From contig NZ_BSTC01000001.1 of NCBI RefSeq assembly GCF_030269305.1, positions 1,315,467 to 1,379,466 on the forward strand: DNA of 64,000 nt. Direction: 5' to 3'. This stretch comes from Kineosporia sp. NBRC 101731 (GTDB lineage: Bacteria > Actinomycetota > Actinomycetes > Actinomycetales > Kineosporiaceae). Shown here one piece after another: positions 58,040 through 64,000 of this stretch. Position 1 is the stretch's first letter; each line of letters begins with the position of its first letter. The position numbers were made by a program, and so were the translations under genes. A model generated the notes under the pieces. That model had not been told where the DNA came from and searched no databases. It was given only the letters and a program-made list of their open reading frames with translations.

Positions 58040-59616
58040 CGGTCCTCGTCGTCCTTCGGCTTGTCCTGGTCATCGTTCTTGGACGTGCCCGGCGCGCTGC
58101 CGTCCTCGCCGGGGGCCTCCCCGAGCCCGCCGTCCAGCAGTTTCGCCAGTTCCGCGTCCATGTCGTCGTCGGCCTTGTCGACCTGGGCGAAGCCCATCGG
58201 GTCGGCGAACGCGGTCTCGCCGGGGGCGATGTCGGGGTGCTCCCAGAGCGCGTCCCGGCCGGAGGACCCGCGGGCGGCGGTCAGGGCCGACCATACCGCC
58301 GCGGCCTCCCGCAGCCGGCGGGGCCGCAGCTCGAGACCGACCAGGGAGGCGAACGTGTGCTCGGCCGGGCCACCGGCGGCCCGGCGCCGGCGGATGGTCT
58401 CCTGCAGGGCGGACGCGTGCGGCAGGGAGGTGCGGGCGGCCTCGTCGACCACGGTGTCCACCCAGCCCTCGACCAGGGCCAGCGCCATCTCCAGCCGGTC
58501 GAGCGCGGCCTGCTGGGCCGGGGTGCGCTCGGGCTCGAAGATGTCGGAAGCCAGCGCCGCCTGCATGGCCTGCGGGTCGGTCGGGTCGATCTCGCGGATC
58601 GCCGACTCGATGCGGTCGGTGTCGATCACGATGCCGCGCGCGTACTCCTCGACCAGCGACAGCAGGTGCGCCCGCAGCCACGGCACTCCCGCCACCAGCC
58701 GGGCGTGGGCGGCCTCGCGCAGGGCCAGGTACAGCCGTACCTCGTCCTCCTCCAGGCCCAGACCGCTGCCGAACTCGGTCAGGTTGGAGGGGATCAGCGC
58801 GACCCGGCCGGCGGGCAGCAGCGGCAGGCCGACGTCACCACCGCCGATCACCTCCCGCGACAGACCGCCCAGGGCCTGGCCGAGCTGGGCGCCGAAGAAC
58901 GTGCCACCCATCTTGCGCATCATCGGCAGGGCGTTGCCGAGCAGACCGCGCATCTCTTCCGGCGACTGCTCGGTGAGGGCCTTGGCCATCGCCTCGCCCA
59001 CGCTCTCGGCCACCGGCTCGACGATGATCTTCCAGACGCCGAGCGTGTTCTCGATCCACTCCGCGCGGCTCCAGGCCTCGGTGCGCGCGGTCGCGGCGGG
59101 CAGGTCGCAGACCCGGTCGAGCCACAGGTCGGCCGTGCGCAGGGCCTCGGCGACCTTGCGCTGCTGGGACTCACCCACACTCGGGTCTCCGCCCTCGGCC
59201 GCAGCCTGACGGGCCACACTGGTGGCGAGCTCCCAGTTCACCGGGCCGTCGCCACCGGTGCTCATCATCTGCTGCACCTGGCTGAGCATGGCCTGCAGCG
59301 CCTGGGGGTCTTGAGGCATACCGGGCAGATTCATCAGGCCGGGCGGGAGATTGCCCAGCACGTCCGGCGGCAGTTGGGCCCCGCCGCCCATGAAGGCGGA
59401 GAAGAGCCCGGCCAGCGGATCTTCCGGCTCCTTCCGGGGGGCGCTGTCCCGGCCGCCGGTGGGCAGGTCGGAGCCGAAGCCGATGCGTGGGCCGGTGCCC
59501 CGACGGGGCTCGTCGCCGGTGGGTACGTCCGGCGTGTCCGAGCCCTGCTCGCGGCTCTCGTCGTCGCGGGGGCCGTCGGACTCAGCGTCCTGGCCGTCCC
59601 GGTTTCCCTCGCTCAT
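58036..59616 (-). CDS. Zinc-dependent metalloprotease of the DUF2342 family
   Basis: A 526-aa actinobacterial protein of the DUF2342 (zinc metalloprotease-like) family, comparable to M. tuberculosis Rv3195. A disordered N-terminus (to about residue 55) precedes a Pro/Met-rich segment, then mostly helical sequence. The helix YLALREAAHARLVAGVPWLR (about residues 285-305) carries the E..H-type putative metal site; LIPSNLTEFGSGLGLEEDEV and WVDTVVDEAARTSLP are other conserved segments. The C-terminus is acidic. ATG at 59616 has GGGAG upstream. Co-translated with the NUDIX gene; divergent from the SDR-like gene. Confidence 0.9.
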   Translation of the reverse strand: MSEGNRDGQDAESDGPRDDESREQGSDTPDVPTGDEPRRGTGPRIGFGSDLPTGGRDSAPRKEPEDPLAGLFSAFMGGGAQLPPDVLGNLPPGLMNLPGMPQDPQALQAMLSQVQQMMSTGGDGPVNWELATSVARQAAAEGGDPSVGESQQRKVAEALRTADLWLDRVCDLPAATARTEAWSRAEWIENTLGVWKIIVEPVAESVGEAMAKALTEQSPEEMRGLLGNALPMMRKMGGTFFGAQLGQALGGLSREVIGGGDVGLPLLPAGRVALIPSNLTEFGSGLGLEEDEVRLYLALREAAHARLVAGVPWLRAHLLSLVEEYARGIVIDTDRIESAIREIDPTDPQAMQAALASDIFEPERTPAQQAALDRLEMALALVEGWVDTVVDEAARTSLPHASALQETIRRRRAAGGPAEHTFASLVGLELRPRRLREAAAVWSALTAARGSSGRDALWEHPDIAPGETAFADPMGFAQVDKADDDMDAELAKLLDGGLGEAPGEDGSAPGTSKNDDQDKPKDDEDR

Positions 59617-60100
59617 GTTCTGTGTCTCCCTCGCTGGCTGTCGGCTGCCGCCGTCGCCCGGAGCCGGATGGCCCCGTCCTACCGAAGATCGTTCCAGGCC
59701 GTTGAGGTCCTGGGCACCAGGGTCGCACCGATCCGGTGAACCGACCCAGCCGACCGCGCCGTCCACGCTGTCCCATGACCCCGTCAGCAGCCCCAACGAC
59801 CGGGCGGACGCGATCGAGCCCCCGATCCAATCCGCCCACGGCGAACGCGCCCCTCCCTCGTGATCATGCAAAACCTCCCCAGAGTTCTAGAACTGTGATG
59901 GACGGAGTTCTAGAACGCCGGGGAGGTTTTGCATGATCACGAGAGGTTGGTGGGTGGACATGAGGGGTGGGTGGACGGTGTTGGTCTGCTCCAGGAAGGG
60001 CTCCAGGCTCCGGGTCTGACAACGTCGTCCCTTCGTACTCGCGCTGTTGCCCCGGCGCCCCGGGGTGCCAGGAATCGGCTGGTGATGATGGGATTCCCCC
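59617..60100. other. Intergenic region between the metalloprotease and the SDR-like gene
   Basis: No gene. It contains the 81-bp palindromic repeat at 59860-59940 and, upstream of the plus-strand gene, GATCCCCGTG-like sequence with no clear ribosome binding site. Promoters of the two divergent genes presumably lie here. Confidence 0.55.
59860..59940. repeat. Dispersed palindrome, long form (copy 4)
   Basis: An 81-bp element with the same 21-bp outer arms (beginning GTGATCATGCAAAACC) as copies 1 and 2. The 39-bp centre (59881-59919) again contains two TTCTAGAAC palindromes around GTGATGGACGG. The flanks of the inner palindromes are exchanged relative to copy 2 (AGAG and GCC/CGCC), as if the element were inverted while the core kept its orientation. 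It lies in a divergent promoter region, so terminator function cannot be its only role. Confidence 0.9.
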
Positions 60101-61762
60101 GTGACCCCGACACGCCGCCCCCGTTTCCTGCCCGGATCAGGTGGTCAGCCGGGTCCAGGGGTGATCGCCGTCACGGGCGCCGCCGGGCCCGCCGGCCGGG
60201 CGCTGGTGCGCTCCCTGCTGGCCCGGATGAGTGAAACCGCCGGCCCCGGGCCGGCGCCACGGCGGGTGATCGCGATCGACTCGGCCGAGCGGATCGCACG
60301 GCTCGTGATGCCCGCCCCGGTGAAGCATCCCGAACCCGCTCCGGAGCCCGTGGCGGAACCGGGGCCACCGGGTCTGCCGGGTCTGCCGGGTCTGCCGGGT
60401 CTGCCGGGGCTGGAGTATGCCGCCGAGGAGACCAAGGACATCGACCCGGCCACGGACGCGGACCTCGTCCCACCCGTGACCGCCGCCCCCCACAGCGAAG
60501 GGGTGCCGACCGACGAAGGTGCCGCGTCGTCCTCAGGTGCCGATGGGAACAGCACCGCGGAAGACCGGCCCCGCCGCCGCTCCTACCTGCCCGCCGGGCT
60601 CACGGCCCGTCTCGAGCCGAAGCCCAGGGACCCGAAGCCCAAAGACCCGAAGCCCAGGGACCCGAAGCCCAAAGACCCGAAGCCCAAGGACCCCAAGCCC
60701 AGAGACCCGAAGCCCCAGGACGCGAAACCCCAGGATGTGGCGAAAGAGGAGGACGAGCCGGGTGTTCCGGAACTCGGCATCGTCCCCGGCACCGACACCG
60801 GGGTGGAGTGGCGCGCGGCCGACATCTCCTCGCCCGACGTGGTCACCGTCCTGGACTCCGCCGACGTCGTGATCCACCTGGCCACCGCCGACGACCTGGC
60901 CGAGTCGGTCACCGGCAGTGCCTCGGACCGCAGGGTGCGGGCCGTACGTGCGGCGCAGGCCGTGAGCATGGCCGCGGCCGCGGTCGGAGCGCGCCGTCTG
61001 GTCGCGGTCACCAGCGCGATGGTGCTCGGTGCCCGCCCCGACAACCCGGTGCCCCTGGCCGATGACGCGACCTGCCGCGCCGAGGCCGACGAGGGCCAGG
61101 TGGGTGATCTGCTGGAGGTCGAGCGGGTGCTCGAGCGCATCCCGCGGGTGCACCCGGGCCTGGCCTTCACCCTGCTGCGCCCCGCGGCCCTGGTCGGGCC
61201 GGGCGTGGACACCGCCGTCACCCGGCACTTCGAGGCGCCCCGCCTGCTGGTGCTGCGCGGCACCGGTACGCAGTGGCAGTTCTGTCACGTCGACGACCTG
61301 TCCGCCGCGATCTGGACGGCGATCACCCGGGGCCTGGACGGGCCGCTGACCGTGGGGGCGGCCGGGTCGCTGGACGAGTCCCAGGTCGAGACGATCAGTG
61401 GGATGCGGCGTCTGGAGGTGCCCGCCGGCCTGGCCTTCAGTACCGCCGAGCGGCTGAACCGGGTGGGGGTGCTGAACACCCCGGCCAGTGAGCTGGCCTA
61501 TGTCGTGCACCCCTGGGTGATCGGCTCGGCCGGACTGCTCGCCGCGGGCTGGCAGGCACAGCAGGACAACGAGTCCTGTCTGAAGGGGCTGCTCGACGAC
61601 CAGCGTCGCCGCCGGGTCACGCCGAGCGGTCGAAGGGTCGGCGGCCGCGATGCCGCGATGGGTGCGGCCGGGGCGGCCGTGGCGTTGCTGGGAACCGCCG
61701 CGATCGTGCGGCAGGCCAGGTCGCGTCAGTCCAAACGCCGCCGCTCTACCCTTGAACCGTGA
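60101..61762 (+). CDS. NAD-dependent epimerase/SDR-like protein with large repeat insertion
   Basis: A 553-aa atypical SDR. The Rossmann start is VIAVTGAAGPAGRALVRSLL (about residues 21-40), and after strand 2 (PRRVIAIDSAER) a ~170-residue insertion follows: collagen-like PGLPGLPGLPGLPGL (nucleotides 60368-60412) and eight 15-bp units encoding DPKP(K/R) (60614-60733). The fold resumes at VEWRAADISSPDVV and AADVVIHLATAD-like sequence, then RRLVAVTSAMVLGARPDNPV, LAFTLLRPAALVGPGVD and FCHVDDLSAAIW. The Tyr-x-x-x-Lys is not obvious, so catalysis is doubtful. Homologues without the insert exist in actinobacteria. GTG start 60101; stop overlaps the PDZ protease start (GTGA). Confidence 0.85.
   Translation: MTPTRRPRFLPGSGGQPGPGVIAVTGAAGPAGRALVRSLLARMSETAGPGPAPRRVIAIDSAERIARLVMPAPVKHPEPAPEPVAEPGPPGLPGLPGLPGLPGLEYAAEETKDIDPATDADLVPPVTAAPHSEGVPTDEGAASSSGADGNSTAEDRPRRRSYLPAGLTARLEPKPRDPKPKDPKPRDPKPKDPKPKDPKPRDPKPQDAKPQDVAKEEDEPGVPELGIVPGTDTGVEWRAADISSPDVVTVLDSADVVIHLATADDLAESVTGSASDRRVRAVRAAQAVSMAAAAVGARRLVAVTSAMVLGARPDNPVPLADDATCRAEADEGQVGDLLEVERVLERIPRVHPGLAFTLLRPAALVGPGVDTAVTRHFEAPRLLVLRGTGTQWQFCHVDDLSAAIWTAITRGLDGPLTVGAAGSLDESQVETISGMRRLEVPAGLAFSTAERLNRVGVLNTPASELAYVVHPWVIGSAGLLAAGWQAQQDNESCLKGLLDDQRRRRVTPSGRRVGGRDAAMGAAGAAVALLGTAAIVRQARSRQSKRRRSTLEP
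60614..60733 (+). repeat. 15-bp tandem repeat within the SDR-like gene
   Basis: Eight consecutive 15-bp units of the form GACCCGAAGCCCAAA/AGG/AAG, encoding (D/E)PKP(R/K/Q), the last two diverged (KPQ/AKPQ). Preceded at 60368-60412 by five 9-bp units CCGGGTCTG encoding PGL. Both keep the reading frame, so length can vary without breaking the gene. Confidence 0.9.
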
Positions 61763-62874
61763 CCGACCAGCCCGGAGCCCAGCCCGAACACCACGACGAC
61801 TGGGTTCCGCCCCGGTCGGGTCTGATCGACCCCCGCACCGCGGTGATGCTGATCGCCTGTCTGTTCGCGGTGGTGCTGTCCGCCGTGGTGGTGCTGCTGC
61901 CGGTGAAGTACGCGATCCTCAAGCCCGGTCCGGTGCTGAACACCCTGGGCAACAGCACCGACAAGAAGCCGCTGATCTCGATCTCCGGCCACCCGACCTA
62001 CGAGACCTCCGGCACGCTCGACCTGACCACGGTCTCGGTGCTCGGCGGTCCTGACCGCACGGTCACCCTGATCCAGGTCATCGACGGCTGGCTGCGGCGT
62101 AGCAGCGCGGTGGTGCCGGAGGAGCAGGTGTTCACGCCGGGGGAGACCCAGGAGCAGTCGGACGCCGAGAACCAGGCCGAGATGACCTCGTCGCAGGAGA
62201 GCGCGACCGCCGCGGCCCTGTGGGCGCTGGGCATCGACGTGCCGACCACGCTGACCGTGGCGGGCACCGACCCGTCCGCGCCGGCGGCCGACGCGCTGAA
62301 GAAGGACGACGTGATCCTCGGCCTGAATGGGAAGAACGTCGGTGACCTGGCCGAACTGCGCACCATGCTGGCGGCCACCGGCCCGGGCGACGACGTGACG
62401 GTGAAGGTCCGCCGCGACGGCAAGGCGCGAGCGGTCACCACCCAGACCGTCCAGGCCGAAGACGGTGACACGGTGCTCGGCATCTACATCACGCCGGACT
62501 TCGACTTCCCGTTCGACGTGAAGATCCAGATCGAGGACATCGGCGGCCCGAGCGCCGGCACGATGTTCGCCCTGGGCATCATCGACAAGCTCACCCCGGG
62601 CGACCTGACCAACGGTAAGGACATCGCCGGCACCGGCACGATGGACGCCGACGGCACGGTCGGCCCGATCGGTGGCATCCGGCAGAAGCTGGTCGGGGCC
62701 CGCGAGGCGGGCGCCGAGTACTTCCTCGCCCCGGCGGACAACTGCAACGAGGTGGTCGGGCACGTGCCCGACGGCCTGCAGGTGGTCAAGGTCAAGACGC
62801 TCGACCAGGCGCGCACCGACGTCGAGAAGATCGCCGCCGGCGACGCGTCCGGGCTGGCCGGGTGCGATTCCTGA
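61759..62874 (+). CDS. PDZ-domain Lon-like serine protease (YlbL type)
   Basis: Membrane-anchored protease, 371 aa, with one N-terminal transmembrane helix (TAVMLIACLFAVVLSAVVVL, about residues 30-50), a PDZ domain (about 165-255: ALKKDDVILGLNGKNVGDLA) and a C-terminal Lon-type S16 protease domain. The catalytic Ser is in IGGPSAGTMFALGIIDKL and the Lys in GPIGGIRQKLVGAREAGAEY. These form the Ser-Lys dyad of the family, like YlbL/Rv3194c. GTG at 61759 overlaps the preceding stop (GTGA). Substrates are unknown; the protease faces the outside. Confidence 0.93.
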   Translation: MTDQPGAQPEHHDDWVPPRSGLIDPRTAVMLIACLFAVVLSAVVVLLPVKYAILKPGPVLNTLGNSTDKKPLISISGHPTYETSGTLDLTTVSVLGGPDRTVTLIQVIDGWLRRSSAVVPEEQVFTPGETQEQSDAENQAEMTSSQESATAAALWALGIDVPTTLTVAGTDPSAPAADALKKDDVILGLNGKNVGDLAELRTMLAATGPGDDVTVKVRRDGKARAVTTQTVQAEDGDTVLGIYITPDFDFPFDVKIQIEDIGGPSAGTMFALGIIDKLTPGDLTNGKDIAGTGTMDADGTVGPIGGIRQKLVGAREAGAEYFLAPADNCNEVVGHVPDGLQVVKVKTLDQARTDVEKIAAGDASGLAGCDS

Positions 62875-62888
62875 ACTGAATGGAGGAC

Positions 62889-62912
62889 GACGCACCGCAC
62901 CTTCGGTGCGTC
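62889..62912. terminator. Hairpin after the PDZ protease gene
   Basis: Arms GACGCACCG (62889-62897) and CGGTGCGTC (62904-62912) around CACCTT, 15 bases after the protease stop. Just downstream (62938-62964) are three direct copies of GTCAGTCTC-like sequence. It lies between convergent genes. Confidence 0.55.
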
Positions 62913-62955
62913 CGTCCCGTCAGCCCTGTCCGTCCCGTCAGTCTCGTCAGTCTCG

Positions 62956-63549
62956 TCAGTCCAGGGTCGCGGCGACGCCCTCGACCAGTCCGGGGGCGAG
63001 GTCGCGGCCCACCGCCACGTTGTCGTCGGCGTCGTGGTCGCGGGCCCGCACGGCGCAGCAGTACTCACCCGAGCGCAGCACCGCAGCGCCCAGTCGCACG
63101 TCCCGGCGGTCCGGATGCTGCTCGATCCAGGCGGCGGCCGATTCCTCGTCGTCCGGGATCTGGTCCTCCACCTCGGGCGGCAGCACCGTGCGTTCCACCA
63201 CCACGGCGCAACCGTCCACCGATTCCGGCCAGGCGATCTGGTGCAGAAGTTCTTCCAGGTTCTGGGCCTGCGGCAGGCCCTCCTGCTCGACGGCGGTCAG
63301 GTGATCGGGGTCTTCCTGCGAGGCGTTGATCACCTCGGTCGGCAGCCGGGAGGCCAGGGAAGGATCTCTCTGGAGCGCGGCCGCGGTCTTGACCAGGGCG
63401 AACACCCGCACCGGGGCATCCCAGCCGGCGGTGGCGACGTGACGTTCCAGCTCCACGATCACGCGGCGGACGGAGAGCGAGCGGGGGTCGGCGAGTTCTT
63501 CTGTCACGGCCCGCAGTCTTCCATCCGAAAGATCTTCGGGCTTCCTCAC
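62956..63549 (-). CDS. PPA1309-family protein
   Basis: A 197-aa actinobacterial protein of the PPA1309 family, unknown function. It starts MRKPEDLSDGRLRAVTEELA; diagnostic segments are VIVELERHVATAGWDAPVRV, FALVKTAAALQRDPSLASRL, VDGCAVVVERTVLPPEVED and EQHPDRRDVRLGAAVLRSGE. Soluble, no signal or membrane segments. GTG start at 63549 is given; a later GTG (63507, VTEELADPRS) is possible. It is divergent from the UPF0182 gene and convergent with the PDZ protease, the same arrangement as in many actinobacteria. Confidence 0.9.
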   Translation of the reverse strand: MRKPEDLSDGRLRAVTEELADPRSLSVRRVIVELERHVATAGWDAPVRVFALVKTAAALQRDPSLASRLPTEVINASQEDPDHLTAVEQEGLPQAQNLEELLHQIAWPESVDGCAVVVERTVLPPEVEDQIPDDEESAAAWIEQHPDRRDVRLGAAVLRSGEYCCAVRARDHDADDNVAVGRDLAPGLVEGVAATLD

Positions 63550-63640
63550 CTGCTGGCCAGTTGTTCCAGCCGGTATTCACAGCGCCACATCAGCTGCGTC
63601 AGGTAGGGAACCGGGCGGATGGTGGGTAAGTTCTCCATGC

Positions 63641-64000
63641 GTGACCTATGAGCGCGACCCCCGAGGCCCACGGCCGGTCCTGAACAAACGCAGGCGCGGA
63701 GCTCTGGCACCTACGCTGATCACTCTCGGCGTGCTCATCGTGCTGGGTCTGATCGCGTCCCAGATGTGGACGGAGGTGCTCTGGTACCAGTCGGTCGGAT
63801 TTGCGAAGGTTTATCAGACCGAGCTGATCACCAAGATCATCCTGTTCGTGCTGGGCGCCGCCGTGATGGGTGCGGCCGTGGCGGCCTCGCTGATCATCGG
63901 CTACCGCAGCCGCCCGATCTACGCCCCGATCTCCACCGAGCAGGTGGGGCTGGACCGCTATCGCGAGAGCATCGAGCCGCTGCGTCGCCTGGTCGGCATC
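63641..64000 (+). CDS. UPF0182 membrane protein, N-terminal part
   Basis: First 120 codons of a large multi-spanning UPF0182 protein (usually about 950-1000 aa); the rest lies right of the window. The start VTYERDPRGPRPVLNKRRRG is followed by a first helix TLITLGVLIVLGLIASQMWT, then EVLWYQSVGFAKVYQTELI (the conserved WY..VGF segment) and a second helix IILFVLGAAVMGAAVAASLI. GTG 63641 is out of frame with a nearby ATG (63638), which gives no product. Function unknown; next to the PDZ protease and PPA1309 genes, as in mycobacteria. Confidence 0.92.
   Translation, partial: MTYERDPRGPRPVLNKRRRGALAPTLITLGVLIVLGLIASQMWTEVLWYQSVGFAKVYQTELITKIILFVLGAAVMGAAVAASLIIGYRSRPIYAPISTEQVGLDRYRESIEPLRRLVGI

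Noticed and set aside
57688-59739. A 683-codon plus-strand frame opposite the DUF2342 metalloprotease and NUDIX genes
   Set aside because: Shadow frame; no ribosome binding site or recognisable domain, and the minus-strand products match known families.

Overview
The window is chromosomal DNA of a high-GC Gram-positive actinobacterium. Evidence: strongly GC-biased third codon positions, frequent GTG starts, many ATGA/GTGA/TGATG gene junctions, and actinobacterial marker genes (a WhiB7-type regulator, mycoredoxin, UvrD2 with HRDC and Cys4 motifs, acyl-CoA carboxylase epsilon subunit, LCP protein, PPA1309 and UPF0182 proteins). Gene order recalls, from memory, two Mycobacterium tuberculosis blocks: about Rv3267-Rv3315 (LCP, purE/purK, GtrA, PH-domain protein, birA, carboxylase beta/epsilon, maf, accA3, lpdA, PNP, pmmB, add, deoA, cdd) and about Rv3193-Rv3199 (UPF0182, PDZ protease, metalloprotease, ABC1 kinase, whiB7, uvrD2, mycoredoxin, nudC). 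A Kineosporia-like member is possible, but the genus is only a guess. I see no rRNA, tRNA, CRISPR array, transposase or prophage.

Layout. 1-8130: end of an M20 amidohydrolase, then a nucleoside uptake and salvage operon (BMP lipoprotein, ABC ATPase, two permeases, cytidine deaminase, thymidine phosphorylase). 8150-11300: beta-phosphoglucomutase plus GH65 phosphorylase. 11400-13610: ATP-dependent DNA ligase plus LigD-type polymerase. 13611-14947: a toxin-like gene overlapping a small partner gene. 15092-22912: adenosine deaminase, a TPR protein with an unusual N-terminus, phosphosugar mutase, LpdA, a GGCT-like protein and purine nucleoside phosphorylase. 22983-32859: biotin-dependent carboxylase locus (alpha, epsilon, beta, BirA), with thioredoxin, a membrane EEP protein, a GGDEF/EAL protein and Maf interspersed. 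32867-41107: PH-domain protein, class III cyclase, GtrA, PurK/PurE, LCP, CoA-binding protein, GalE and an EEP hydrolase. 41104-46119: phosphotransferase, NudC, uridine-kinase-like protein, mycoredoxin, UvrD2. 46221-49489: FtsK/SpoIIIE-like ATPase with a membrane partner. 49650-50555: a whiB7 regulatory locus (promoter with AT-rich element, upstream ORF, intrinsic terminator, whiB7). 50644-59616: small proteins, an AP-superfamily enzyme, ABC1 kinase, E1-like protein, DUF5679, YgjP-type peptidase, NUDIX and a DUF2342 metalloprotease. 60101-64000: SDR-like protein with a repeat insertion, YlbL-type PDZ/Lon protease, PPA1309 protein and the start of a UPF0182 membrane protein.

How the genes fit together. 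The left third imports nucleosides and degrades them: deaminases and phosphorylases give bases and (deoxy)ribose-1-phosphate, and the phosphosugar mutase may return the sugar to central metabolism. The middle builds and biotinylates an acyl-CoA carboxylase and supplies two purine-synthesis steps. The right third is stress and repair functions around whiB7 and uvrD2.

Most notable non-coding signals: a dispersed palindrome family (6539-6580, 7983-8063, 37011-37063, 59860-59940), the whiB7 leader with uORF and terminator, a 56-bp palindrome next to a 17-bp tandem array (29683-29904), and two perfect DnaA-box 9-mers near 55.9 and 56.6 kb.
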